64,000 bases of DNA from Euclidia mi (Eukaryota; Arthropoda; Insecta; Lepidoptera; Erebidae), in assembly GCA_944739405.2 (NCBI GenBank), contig OX123182.2, positions 92,496,051 to 92,560,050 of the forward strand, read 5' to 3'. The notes beneath the pieces are model-generated. The model had not been told where the DNA came from and ran no database searches. It worked only from the letters and a program-made list of their open reading frames with translations. Numbering within the stretch: position 1 is the stretch's first letter; each line of letters starts with the position of its first letter. The translations under genes and the position numbers were made by a program. Below are positions 11,731 to 22,470 of the stretch, one piece after another.

Positions 11731-11869
11731 CATTTCCACTAATATTGGGTAAAATGGTGTAAAACGGGTAACCCTATTTTACATTCCTGTCATCACAGAG
11801 TACAATTCCAACATAAAGAAAATAAACACCGACATCTGTCAGAGGTAAAATAACTGTGAACGGACTGTA

Positions 11870-12434
11870 CTTGCGACGCTCATATTTCAGGGAAATCTCT
11901 CTGTGACTGATGTGACGTATTTCAGATAGTACTTACTTTAAGTACTTACTAGGTATATTTGTAGGTTTTAATATGTTGAATGGGTTTGAAGATAGTGGTT
12001 TTATGCAATGAAATAAAATGTTGGAAATAAATGAAATTAAAATTATTTTATCTTACTAAAAAACCATCCACAAATTACTTACCCATAAAATAGACTTCGG
12101 GCTTGAAAAAGTTTAGTAAGTAGCTATAACACACATTATTATATAAAATACTCAAATAAGTACTTTATTTTTAGCCAAACAATGACAAATCAAATCTACC
12201 AACCGACAAAAATACCCAAGATTCTAGCTGAAGTGCGCTCAGCATTTGAAAAATTCGAACCGTATGACGATGTTGCCAGTTTAGTTATTTACCCAGCATG
12301 CATTTAAAAGTATCGTGTATGAGTGGATTCTCTTTGAGCCACGACTTCGCCTCTAATACCATTCCCCTATTCCCCCGATCATACAGTGCAAAAGCATCGT
12401 TATTACGTTCCAGTTTCAATATAGCTTAGACAGC
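11870..12434. other. No firm gene; short coding-like ORF at 12182
   Basis: AT-rich sequence. An ATG ORF at 12182-12307 encodes 41 residues beginning MTNQIYQPTKIPKIL and looks compositionally coding-like, but I do not recognise it and see no splice context. It could be a relic exon or chance. Confidence 0.3.
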
Positions 12435-12461
12435 AATAATAATAATAATAATAATAATAAT
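12435..12461 (+). repeat. (TAA)n target tract
   Basis: About nine AAT/TAA units sit immediately upstream of the truncated Dong-like element. A second tract follows its 3' end at 15097-15112. Together they are the expected flanks of a TAA-targeted insertion. Confidence 0.9.
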
Positions 12462-13707
12462 GAAGCAGAAAATCTATGCGTGGGCGAATCGCATCAGGCG
12501 GTACAAAAAAAGGATTGACCGATATACCCAAAATCGCGCATTCCAAAGAGATGAGAAGCTGGTTTATAGGAATTGGGAGCGACTTGAACCAGGTGTGGAT
12601 GATGGGCGTCGACCAGATGATGCGAACACAATTGCGTTCTGGCGCAGTTTATGGTCGACTCCCGTCAGCCATACAGAGGGAGACTGGATTAGGGATATTG
12701 AGCGATCATGTGAGGTAATACCTCAAATGGAGCCTGTAGCCATAGACGCCAGCGACGTAAATTGTGCAGTCCGTCCATTAGCAAATTGGAAATCTGCGGG
12801 ACCGGACGGGTTGCAAAATTTCCGGTTAAAATGGCTACGCAGTGCACATGTTCGCTTGGCATCCCAATTCCAGTCATCTCTGGACTCAGGATCGCTGCCA
12901 AGTTTTATGACAACTGGCGTAACTCACCTGCTCTTTAAGTCTGGTAGTACCACGGAGCCTACGAACTATAGGCCTATAACTTGCCTGCCTACAGTTTATA
13001 AAGCTTTTACATCCATTTTGAGAACAAAATTGACATTACACATATTCAATAATAAAATCTTATCTGAGTCTCAAAATGGATGTAGAAACCGGGCACGTGG
13101 TACTTAGGAGCTACTCCTTATCGACATGGCCATTAGCCAACAGGTGCGCCGTAGTCGAAAGAATCTGGTGACATGCTGGATAGACTATAAGAAGGCCTAT
13201 GACTCTGTGCCACATACGTGGCTCTTGAGGGTGCTGGAGTTGTACAAAGTAGATGCAACTCTATGCGCCCTCTTGAGGGCATGTATGGGGCAGTTGAGTA
13301 CGGTGCTTCGCTATCCAGGATGTCGACAGCCTTGCGGGTATGGCGTACCTATAAAGATCAAGCGAGGTATTTTCCAGGGCGACAGTTTGAGTCCACTATG
13401 GTTTTGTCTAGCACTGAACCCGCTGAGCACTTTGCTCGAAAGTTCAGGGCTAGGCTATCGATTGCAGAGTAGAGGTCAGGTTATTTCTCATCTCCTTTTC
13501 ATGGATGACCTAAAACTATTTGCCCCCACTGACCTCCAGTTAACTGAGTTACTAAAGACAACTGAAAATTTTAGTAATTCAATTAAGATGGAGTTCGGTG
13601 TGGATAAATGTGCGGTCATGCATGTAAAGCGAGGCAGGAGTGTGGAATCTGATGGTATAATGCTTTCAGATTTCACACAACTTAGATCTCTCTCTGCAAC
13701 CTGCATA
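12460..13707 (+). pseudogene. Dong/R4-like reverse transcriptase, N-terminal part, broken
   Basis: The region would copy element RNA into DNA at the nicked target. Basic pre-RT helices (12460-12740) lead to RT block 1 (KSAGPDGL, about 12793) and TNYRPITCLPTVYK (about 12960). An in-frame TAG stop follows at 13105-13107. The same frame resumes with the motif A segment LVTCWIDYKKAYDSVPH (about 13165), GIFQGDSLSPLWF (about 13365) and the catalytic box FMDD (about 13500), a variant of YADD. The frame is lost by an indel near 13690-13710, just after the thumb begins. One nonsense codon and one frameshift make it inactive. Confidence 0.85.
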
Positions 13708-15096
13708 TGTCGCAGGCATTAGACATTGATGACGCGGGCATGAAACAGGCGTTACAGGTACGTTTCTTTGGCCGCCTGAAGAAAATCTTAAAAAGCTTTT
13801 TATCAGGTGGAAATAAGGTGCGTGCCTGTAACGGTTGGGCCATGCCAGTCTTAATGTACTCCTTCGGCATACTCAGATGGACTCAAACAGAATTGAACGC
13901 CTTGGATCGAAAAGTTCGCTGTCTACTCACGACCTACCGGATGCATCACCCGCGTTCGTCGGTGATGAGATTGTACATCCCGCGTAAGTGTGGGGGTCGT
14001 GGCTTCCTAAGTGCCAAGACTCTCCACAATCGTGAGGTGTGCAATCTCAGAGAATACTTTCTAAACACTGACGCGGGGATGCACCGAGATGTGGTCGCTG
14101 TAGACAGTGGGCTTACCCCGCTGGGTCTGGCGAAAGAGAACTGGCGCAAACCTGTCGTACTTGGTGTAGAAGAGCGCAGGGAGGTATGGAAAGGTAAAGA
14201 GCTGCATGGACGATTTTACCGGGCCTTGCACGGGCCCGACGTAGATTTTTCAGCATCGGTGTCCTGGCTGCGTTTTGGCGATCTTTTCGCCAAAACAGAA
14301 GGTTTTGTGTTTGCAATTATGGACGAAGTTATCATGACGAACAACTACCGGAAGTATATTCTGAGGGATGGGACGGTCGACATATGTCGGGCATGTCACC
14401 AGCCTGGTGAGTCGCTCAGACATATAGTATCCGGTTGTTCTCGTCTTGCCAACGGCGAGTATTTGCATAGACACAACCAAGTAGCCAGAATTGTCCACCA
14501 GCAACTTGCCTTAAAGTACCAACTTGTCGACTCTGAAATACCGTACTACAGGTATGTGCCCGACCCAGTTCTTGAAAATGGTCGTGCTACTCTGTATTGG
14601 GATCGGTCTATCATTACTGCCAGAACTATTGTGGCTAACAAGCCGGACATAGTGGTGATAGACCGATTAGAGCGCCTTGCAATGATCATCGACTTCACCA
14701 TACCCCATGACGAGAATCTCGTGAAAGCCGAAAAAGATAAACAAATGAAGTATTTGGACCTGGCTCACGAGATTGTCGACATGTGGGATGTTGACTCGGC
14801 GATCATTGTACCGATAGTCGTGACCGTAAATGGTCTTATTGCCAAGAGCCTCAACCACCACCTCAAGAGGCTCTCGTTAGACGGCTGGATCAAGTCCTCT
14901 ATACAGAAGGCAGTATTGCTGGACACGACACGTATCGTACGGAGGTTCCTTTCTCTGGAGCCCTAACCACCGGTAGCTTGGTCCCTGTGCCCGATGCCGG
15001 TGGGTCTCCGTGGTCCCATTTTATATATTTAATTTATTTTTTATTGTAATATTTAAGTATGTAAAATGTGATAATGAGAGCAATATTTAATAAACA
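12462..15096 (+). mobile_element. Dong/R4-clade non-LTR retrotransposon, 5'-truncated
   Basis: A single reading region carries RT, then a CCHC zinc motif, then a restriction-like endonuclease, the order of the R2/R4/Dong group. The element lies exactly between (TAA)n tracts; Dong of Bombyx is known to insert in TAA repeats. It starts inside the ORF just before RT, so the 5' UTR and N-terminal part are missing. The ATG at 12460 is created by the TAA junction. The 3' UTR (14967-15096) is short. Confidence 0.88.
13707..14966 (+). pseudogene. Dong/R4-like C-terminal half: RT thumb, zinc motif and endonuclease
   Basis: This 419-codon open segment continues the element in another frame. The thumb region (NALDRKVRCLLTTYRMHHP, RLYIPRKCGGRGF) is followed by a CCHC motif at about residues 230-248 (CRACHQPGESLRHIVSGC). 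A PD-(D/E)XK-like restriction-type endonuclease then shows KPDIVVIDRLERLAMIIDFT (about residues 312-331) and, further on, K residues near EKDKQMKYLDL. In the R2/R4/Dong group this nuclease nicks the target so that RT can prime. This half is uninterrupted to its stop, but it is separated from RT by a frameshift and starts at an internal Met. Confidence 0.85.
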
Positions 15097-15112
15097 TAAT
15101 AATAATAATAAT

Positions 15113-15980
15113 TTTTACCCCTCTGGGGCAGCCGTTATCTCATTTTGAGACTAACGCAATCTCAGAGGGCAGAGTAACAGCTTTCAAACATCACCTTCGT
15201 CGTGTAATATAAACAAAAAATGTATTACAAGATGAAAAGAAAGCTTACAACCGCAGGGCAGCTTTGTGGCAAGCTGAATGTGTGTGGCGACACTGCGGTC
15301 CCGAATGCTTCAGAGAGTCGGTCAGGGCCTCGTCTCCGGCTTGCCTTTATTGGCTGGCCGGAGTGGATTTCCAAGAGTGCCCGCAGGACTCTCAACTCTG
15401 GCTTGCCTTGGTCGGCCGGCCAGAGGGAAGCCGCAAGAGCTATTAGCTCGGGGGTGGAAGTGTCATTCTCAAGGGCGTAACTACGGGGAAACCCGCTCCG
15501 GTCCTCCGTTGTCACGAGGCCCGCGATGGCGAAACCGGTGCCGCACCGCTCGACACCCCTAGCCACTCGCACCGGTGTTGCCCTCTGGCTGCCTTTATGG
15601 CAGAGTTTGTTTGCTTTGGGCGGCTGTTTAGAGAGGGCCCATCTAGTGAGTTGGCGAGTCACCACCTGCTACGCGGACGGATGCTATAGGAGTATCACTG
15701 GCAGGTGCCGTTTGTTATCCATAGTATCATTATTACCAGTCCATTTAACACCCATCCCCATAAACTAGTAAATTAGACTCCACATCATTGCAATAGTCCT
15801 ACATTTGCTGCGGCTAGTCCATAGCTGTACTCAGTAGTGCAGTTGTGGAGGCTCCGCGGCATGTGTCCCATCCCATTTTAGATTAAAACTCTCTACGGGC
15901 CTCTGCATGTTGGATCCATATCCCCGTGTAAGCCTCCCAAAGGACCGGTTATTCAGAATAGCCGTGAGTAAAGAGAAACA
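15113..15980 (+). mobile_element. TAA-flanked 0.86-kb retroelement unit, copy 2
   Basis: Second copy of the unit at 8728, placed directly after the Dong-like 3' end and a (TAA)n tract, and ending in GAGAAACATAATAAT. The 5' end can fold: CCCTCTG (15119-15125) pairs with CAGAGGG (15163-15169) around an inner stem (15133-15156). An 86-codon ORF (15220-15480) contains RSGPRLRLAFIGWPEWISKS and is preserved here but shifted in copy 1. The head-to-tail order 3' end-(TAA)n-unit is what repeated insertion into one TAA array gives. Confidence 0.65.
15220..15480 (+). CDS. Unknown 86-codon ORF in the TAA unit
   Basis: The ORF begins MYYKMKRKLTTAGQLCGKLN and ends SGVEVSFSRA. It is basic and rich in R, S and G, with no domain I recognise. 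The corresponding frame in copy 1 (8838 onward) aligns almost residue for residue but carries a one-base insertion at about 8850 and an in-frame stop. It may be the N-terminal part of a TAA-targeted element protein. Protein-level conservation is visible by eye only, and overlapping frames are also open, so coding status is uncertain. Confidence 0.35.
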   Translation: MYYKMKRKLTTAGQLCGKLNVCGDTAVPNASESRSGPRLRLAFIGWPEWISKSARRTLNSGLPWSAGQREAARAISSGVEVSFSRA

Positions 15981-16696
15981 TAATAATTTATTTATCAGAA
16001 AACATAAAGGTACAAAATATACTCATACATTAATAAACTTAAGGCTACAGTTTTCTTATTGATTGGGAAGAACACCAGTCTCCTGTACTAGTTAGAAAAC
16101 TGTATCACAGGAGATTGGGTCTCTCTTTCAAAATTACTTGTAGGTAGGTATATTAAAGAGATACAATATTAGTACAGTATTCAAAAGTAAACAATATCAT
16201 TAAATTAAGGTAAGATATTAAGCTTAGTTTCTAATTTATAAATAAACAATAAAAATTTATCATTATTTTCGCTTGCTAATCATCTTATGAAAGAAGCAAG
16301 AGCATCACAATTATGTATAAAACAGTGGGTCAGCGAAATTGTTAATAGTGTCAATGTTACTGCATTAAGCAATATCATTATTAATTACGTTTATAAAATC
16401 TATGTATGCATTCTATAAAACTAAATTTATTCACAATATTACAATGTTAGTAGGTCACTATGCTAATGGAATGTTGTTAAGTACATAAAATAACTACTTA
16501 TTATGATTGAACAGAAATATTAATATTAAAAGTACCTAAATTAATTACGTAGGATGATTAAATCATATCTATGTCTTACACTAAATTTGTTATTTAACAG
16601 GCTTACTAAAGGAATGAGGCATTGCCGTAATCAACAGTATGATGATCAATATGGGATATTTATATAATAAGTTTATAAAGCTATGTTGCGGCGCTC
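15981..16696 (-). other. Probable 3' UTR of the minus-strand LINE ORF1 element
   Basis: About 700 AT-rich bases follow the ORF1 stop on the minus strand and end in an ATT-rich tail that abuts the TAA tract. There is no ORF2, RT motif or other ORF over 60 codons. A perfect or near-perfect stem lies at about 16045-16105 (TACAGTTTTC...GAAAACTGTA). Confidence 0.45.
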
Positions 16697-17926
16697 CTAG
16701 GCGCCTTCATAGTCTATTGTATTAATATACCTGATTTCGGCAGCCTTTCTAGCTGGGCAGTCAACGTCACCCGTAGAGTGATTGCTCGGTTTGTTGAAGC
16801 GCAGGCACGTCGCACATTTAGGCGCTTGCGTTTTTTTATTGCAGTCCTGGATCGTATGTCCTTCTTCGCCACAATGCCCACACGTAGAGGTCGTATTCTT
16901 GCAAGTCTTAGCCGCATGGCCGTACTGCTGACATTTATAGCACCTGGTCACAAGTGTGAAGTCCCTTACCGGACAGGAGGTCCAGTTGATGAATATTCCA
17001 TTCTGTGTGATCATGGCTTTACGGATTACGGCTGTTACTTCTAATATAAGATTGCAGAATTCAGAGTCTCTCTTGCCAGATTTGTGACTCAGTTTTATTG
17101 CAGAAAAAAATGTATCTCGGGTCATACCTGGTAATTTATCAGCGATGTTCTGCTCAAAAATACATTTGTAGACTTCATTTTCGCGCATTGTTGTCGGGAC
17201 TCCTATTATAATAATACGTGGTTTGCGCTTATATGGTTCATCAATCTTTAGACCTGATGCAGCTAGTTGTACAGATTGCTTCAATTTTTCAATGTCTGTT
17301 TTCGTTTCTGTGCTAATTATTACTCCTCCATTCCTGGTCTTTCGTACTCCACGAACTTGCAGTTTCATTTTTTCGGGCTTTATGATTTTCTGAACGATAC
17401 TTTTCGTGTCCTCGCTTGTTTTGGAAGAATCGCCAGGGTAAATAGCTACCGAGCTCAGATTATTTGGTCGAATGTAGTTGTTGGCCCCCTGTTTCACCAT
17501 ATCCGCAAACGAAGTACTAGCTGGAGCCTGTTTAGCTCTCGATTCCTGGATGGTCTGCTTGATCTGGGCTAGCTCCTGCATAAGGTCTTGCTTTTCCGTC
17601 AGAGCTGTAAGGGCTTGGTGGTTTTGTAAGGCTTTTAGCTTCAATGACTGGTACTGAATGATCATTCGGGACACACCCTGTGCAATATTGCGGCAGTTGG
17701 TATTGATCTTCAACTTTTGCTCGGTGTTCAGTTTACCTTCAGAAGCAATAGCACAAACATCATTCAGACTTTGTTCAATAGTTCCCAACCAGTTCTGTAA
17801 CTCCGGTGTTGAAATCATTTCTCTTTTCTCTTCATGGTCTTGTCTCTGTTGTTGAGAGGTCTTCGGTGTTGGTGTCTGTGGTGGAGAGCGGAGTGTTTTA
17901 TCACTCCTAGTAAAGGGACTATCCAT
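16697..17926 (-). CDS. Gag-like ORF1 protein of a non-LTR retrotransposon
   Basis: An intact 409-residue ORF. The N-terminal third is rich in S, P, Q and K with a likely coiled coil (about residues 90-130, KLKALQNHQALTALTEKQDL). The middle (about 180-300) resembles the RNA-binding fold region of LINE ORF1 proteins. The C-terminal part holds zinc knuckles: CYKCQQYGHAAKTC (about 332-345), CGHCGEEGHTIQDC (about 351-364) and a third cysteine cluster beginning CATC. Such proteins coat LINE RNA. The surprise is that no ORF2/RT follows on the same strand, whereas the ORF itself has no stop or frameshift. It could be a deleted copy, a gag-only element mobilised in trans, or a co-opted gene. The start is a true ATG at 17926. 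Confidence 0.85.
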   Translation of the reverse strand: MDSPFTRSDKTLRSPPQTPTPKTSQQQRQDHEEKREMISTPELQNWLGTIEQSLNDVCAIASEGKLNTEQKLKINTNCRNIAQGVSRMIIQYQSLKLKALQNHQALTALTEKQDLMQELAQIKQTIQESRAKQAPASTSFADMVKQGANNYIRPNNLSSVAIYPGDSSKTSEDTKSIVQKIIKPEKMKLQVRGVRKTRNGGVIISTETKTDIEKLKQSVQLAASGLKIDEPYKRKPRIIIIGVPTTMRENEVYKCIFEQNIADKLPGMTRDTFFSAIKLSHKSGKRDSEFCNLILEVTAVIRKAMITQNGIFINWTSCPVRDFTLVTRCYKCQQYGHAAKTCKNTTSTCGHCGEEGHTIQDCNKKTQAPKCATCLRFNKPSNHSTGDVDCPARKAAEIRYINTIDYEGA

Positions 17927-20900
17927 ATTGACGTAGTTACTTCTATTCTATTTGTAATTTCATTATGTAAACACACTGATTTACTTGTAATGACAATGCT
18001 TCCACATCAAAAACACAAAAATCTAGGTCAACGTTAATTAATATTATTCTTTATTGAGTGCACGTCTGTACGCAACGGCAACGTATTAATCAATGTCAAT
18101 GCAATGTGTAGGTACAGTTTTAATTTAGGTTGCTTTGCTGTAAAAGCTGCAATATAACGAGATTACTAACTGTAATATTCTTTATTAATGGAGTTCTGGG
18201 AAAGAATACTCACAAAAGTTCATTGTTTAATAAAGAGGTGTATTTTTTTTGGAAATGTAATAAGCCTGCCATTTCACTTCTGACTGATGTTGTATAACGG
18301 CTACAGATAAATGCTCTTTATAAATCTATGGCGATAGAAATATTATCAAGTTTCTTATTTTTGGTAGTGGCCATTATCTGGCCCTTGATAAATTGTCAAT
18401 AACTCCACACTTATATACTTAATAAAGTAATAATGATATCTTGAGACCTAAAACATTTATGTGACTATCTCTATAACGAGTTTCTATTGGATCAGGGATC
18501 ATTCTATCTTACCCGTTGTAAGTGCAAGTAGGCATTTCTGTTGTAGAATACCTACGCTTGTTTGAAACACCGAAACGCTTATTACTAGACTACTGATCCA
18601 ATATGTAGAACATGGCACAGTGAAACGTTTCGCTCGTGACGCGCTTGAGGTTACTTCTATACCTGGCAAGTTTGTAACGTTTTAATACATTATAGTGGTA
18701 TTAGTTATATTGTTGATGCAATTCACTCCCTACTGGGTGCACGAATACGACATTTTCTCCATTTCATTCCCCGCTTATTGAGTTGTAGGTTACAAAGAAC
18801 CCTCGTGGTTTCGCCATGTCCGTCTAAGTTTGAAGCGACAATTATAGTCACTTCAAGGTCAACATTTGGCTTAGTTATATTATCTGAAATGAAACTTAGT
18901 GGAAGCTCAGTCTTTCTCGTAAATATGAAAGTATTTCTGTAACTCGTCCACACGAGTTTACATCGCGTGGACTATCATTAGATTTAAGGTCTTAAAAAGT
19001 TGTGAAACATTTCTTACATCAATCACATCCTGTCTCATATAGTTGAATAATGATTGGCGTGGGTATAAACTATTGAAATACTATCACATACATATATTAT
19101 GTAATGAAGTTTCAAAAAAAGGTAAAAATAAGGCTAATGAGTCTTAGAAGTAACATTCAGGTAACACAATATTATTATTGCGGGTGATAGAAATTATATT
19201 ATTTTGATACTTTAATATCACGACACAAAATTAAGCAATTTTGCACAATTCATCCGAAACACTTTGCAAAACATGTACAGTATATTTTCGTAGTATTTTT
19301 ATAGAAATATCCCGTACGCACACGTGTACGCAGTGCGCGACCCCGTCTATTGAAATGGACTCACATCTGGCGCTTTGTTGTAACTAAGGTGGACTTGGCG
19401 AATGTTTCACATAATCAGTCATATTATATTCGGTATCCAGAATAATCAATCATGGGAGGACATACTTAATAACTCTATTGTATGAATCCCAATACTGTAA
19501 GCTATTCACTTAGTATTATTACTGTATTGTTAAATAATGTAGCCAATACATAGTATTAAGCCTAAAACAGCTCGAAAAATAAATGCTGGTATATTTATGA
19601 AGTACATGAAATACAAACCATATAATAATGATGCGATGTAATAATGAAGTGTGTCATTGAAGGAGAAATACCAAAGATTGAAAGAAAGTTGTGACGCGTT
19701 GAAATTAAACACATAATTTTTAAAATTTATACGTAGTTTTCGTTTCTTGATCGAACTTCGGTGAAAGATTTTAGTTTTTAAAGATTATTATTTTGAATTA
19801 TGGGCTAGTGTAATAGCGGATGAATGTCTTATGTTGCCAGCATTAAAAATAAAATGAAGTATGGTAGGCAGAAATTGTTTAAGGAAATAATATAGTTATT
19901 ATTATTATATTAGAAAACAATATCTTTTATTTACTTTATAAATATATTTGTAAAAAGGATCAAGAAATATCGGTCGTTTTTTAATCGGTTTGTCTTTTAT
20001 ATGTTATGTCATTCGTGTTGCTACTACACATTGTGAATGTTTTGCTCTGATTTATTAGTTATTGCGGTTTTAATTGTAATGTTATTTAGAATATAAATTC
20101 AATAATAATGATCACTACATTCTACCTATGCTAAGAATATGCAGCGGTGTTTGTGGTTAGTTTTTTGGACGAGTATAGTATTCATTATTATTTATGTAGA
20201 TTTTGTTCTATATGACACAAATTCCTTTATTTAGTATTAGGTATTAAATTTATGATAAAATTCAATTTTAAGGTATTTTTAGTTGTGTAACTATTTCCAT
20301 TTTAAATATCTCATATCTTATTTCCACCAAGTGTTAGTTTAAAAAAATATACAAGGTAATAGAGTAGTAATTTATCTTCAAAACACACATGGTTTCGTGT
20401 TTGTCATTGCCAACCCCAATATGTATGGCCAAATGGTACATCTCCTTTTTATAATCACATTGCTATTGCTATAGCAGTAGTAAGTAGTAAGTATCCGTTT
20501 AAATGAATAAGTTGCCTAAAACTTATATTAATTTGTAATTAACTACTTTGCTAATGGCTAATGTAATGTAAAGACTTTTCTATTCAAAGAATTTTCTTTC
20601 AGTATAATAAAACCGCAGATCATTACAGTCTTTTATCTCTAAAGGACTGAGATAAATACACCCGAAACTGAGGTACTTGTGAAGTTTACAGTACAGTCCG
20701 TCAAAAGCATTCTCTATAAATTAAACTATATCATATTTCATTACTTACTTGTGTATAGACGGGACGATGACTTGTGTAAAGAATAATAATTCATTTCGCG
20801 TCTTGATATTATTAAGCTAATTTGATACCACCGAAGTGTTCTAGTTCCTCATATTTTAGAGTAAGTGAACTCTGTTGTAGGAGTTTATAGGTCGCCTGAA

Positions 20901-21479
20901 GACTTCCCGGCATGTTCCGACCATTCTTATTTGTGATCCAGCGCTCTGCCATGCTTATGTAAATGACACAAAGCGGTCACCAATCCTAATGATGACCTCT
21001 GCAAGCGTTGCTTAACGTGGCCTACTACGAATATTAAATAAATCGTTGGTATTAGCACTACAATTCACTTCAAAGACCAAAGGGTTAACGGGTAGAGAAC
21101 GCATTATTGAGTTATTACAGTCATGTATCTACATACTTTTAACATGACGTGATCTGTTTTGTAAGTAAGTGCATCGGTAGGACTTTTGTTCTTGAATTGC
21201 ACACCCCGTTGTTACTGACATTGTTACTGCTTGCATCGTGCTGTGTTGTCTATATGTATTATATCGTTTTCCCTTGTAATAGATACGCGTAAAATATATT
21301 TAGATTCCAAAGTAAAGATTGTACGAATTAACTGAGGCAACCTGGAAAATATATGAGAGTGTGCGTGTGTGTATGTGCTAGGACTCATGCAATGAAAATA
21401 CACTTTATATTAGTTATTTATTTTAGTTACCGTTACTCCGTGACTTTGCTGACGTACAATAAATAATATATTACTCTAT
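17927..21479. other. 3.5 kb AT-rich, nothing assigned
   Basis: I found no extended ORF with a recognisable domain, no terminal repeats and no SINE/LINE words. ORFs at 18723-18953 and 19530-19712 (minus) are short and featureless. 17927-18050 is presumably the 5' UTR of the ORF1 element. Confidence 0.4.
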
Positions 21480-21865
21480 AAAAAAGAAAAGAGAACAAGA
21501 TCTTAAAAGTGTTATGACTCGTTCTTATTTCACTGTTACCTTATTTTATTATGAATGCTATAATTATGAAACCGAAAACTCTTTTCAAGTTAATTAATTG
21601 TTACACAATAACGAAACAATCTCAATAATTCAAGGCGGGTTGGTGGAAAGTGCTGTAAAAATAATGATTACAATAGAATACTTTTATTGTGAATCGTTTT
21701 ATGAGGCGCGATAAGAAATTGTAGTAACTTGGGTACAAAGGATTTAATGTAGGGTCAGATTTTAATCGCATTGAAGACGGAGGTTCTCATTTTGATTGTT
21801 CAAATGCTTATTGGACCGTTCTTGTTCGAATTTGAACACAATTAGATGAGTATGCAATAAAAAAT
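21480..21865 (-). repeat. Dispersed repeat of about 390 bp, copy 2
   Basis: Inverted partner of 1010-1405. Words such as TTTCACTGTTACCTTATTTT and TTATTGTGAATCGTTTTATG occur in both when one is reverse-complemented. Scattered substitutions show that the copies are old. Class unknown. Confidence 0.6.
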
Positions 21866-21929
21866 AACTTTATGTGCACAATTATACAAATCACAGAACC
21901 GTGAAAATCAGGTTAATGTATTAAGTGTA

Positions 21930-22470
21930 AAAATATAAAACTGGACGAGTGTGAGTCGGGCTTGCCCACCGATGGTTCCCTACTTTGAACGGAACCATCG
22001 GTGGGCAAGCCCGACACTCTTAGTTTACTGATATTTCTCGGACTACTTGAATCAAGTCCCAAGCTTATCCTAAAATTCAGCGGAAACATATATATTTTTT
22101 GTCATATTATGTACAATCGAACAAGCAGATCAGTTGAAAAAATTTATCCTGTATTCATATATATTATTTTATGCTTTAATTACAATGTATGATTATCAGA
22201 TTTTTCCTTGAAAATGTACTCGTAACCTATTTTACTTTTTGATTACCTTGAGAGTGTCGAAATATGCATTCTTACGGCATGAACGATCGTTTTTTTATTT
22301 CCTTTTTTCACAGCTTCGATTGTTAATTTAAAAAAATGGTTTTCATTTCAAGTTAATGTTTCAACACGTTGTCTAAATTATGGTTCTCGACAGATGAATG
22401 GACAACAAAGTGATCCTATAAGGGTCAGGTTTCTTTTCTCTTAATACGGAACCCTACAAATTATGAAAAA
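21930..22470 (+). repeat. Lepidopteran dispersed repeat with a 61-bp palindrome
   Basis: The words GAGTCGGGCTTGCCCACCGA and GATCCTATAAGGGT / TACGGAACCCTA belong to a common moth repeat that I know by its GTGCGAGTCGGACTCGCGCA and TACGGAACCCT words. Here 21955-21979 and 21991-22015 form a perfect 25-bp stem with an 11-base loop, so the first part is duplicated in inverted orientation. Confidence 0.6.

Larger units (their letters stand above)
10926..11867 (-). mobile_element. Tc1/mariner-superfamily DNA transposon, defective
   Basis: The 27-bp terminal inverted repeats (10926-10952 and 11841-11867, differing only at the outermost base) are flanked by TA (10924-10925 and 11868-11869), the Tc1/mariner target duplication. 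A decayed transposase C-terminus lies inside on the minus strand, and a SINE family 1 scrap is inserted at 11318-11382. At 942 bp it is too short for a full transposase plus termini. Confidence 0.85.
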
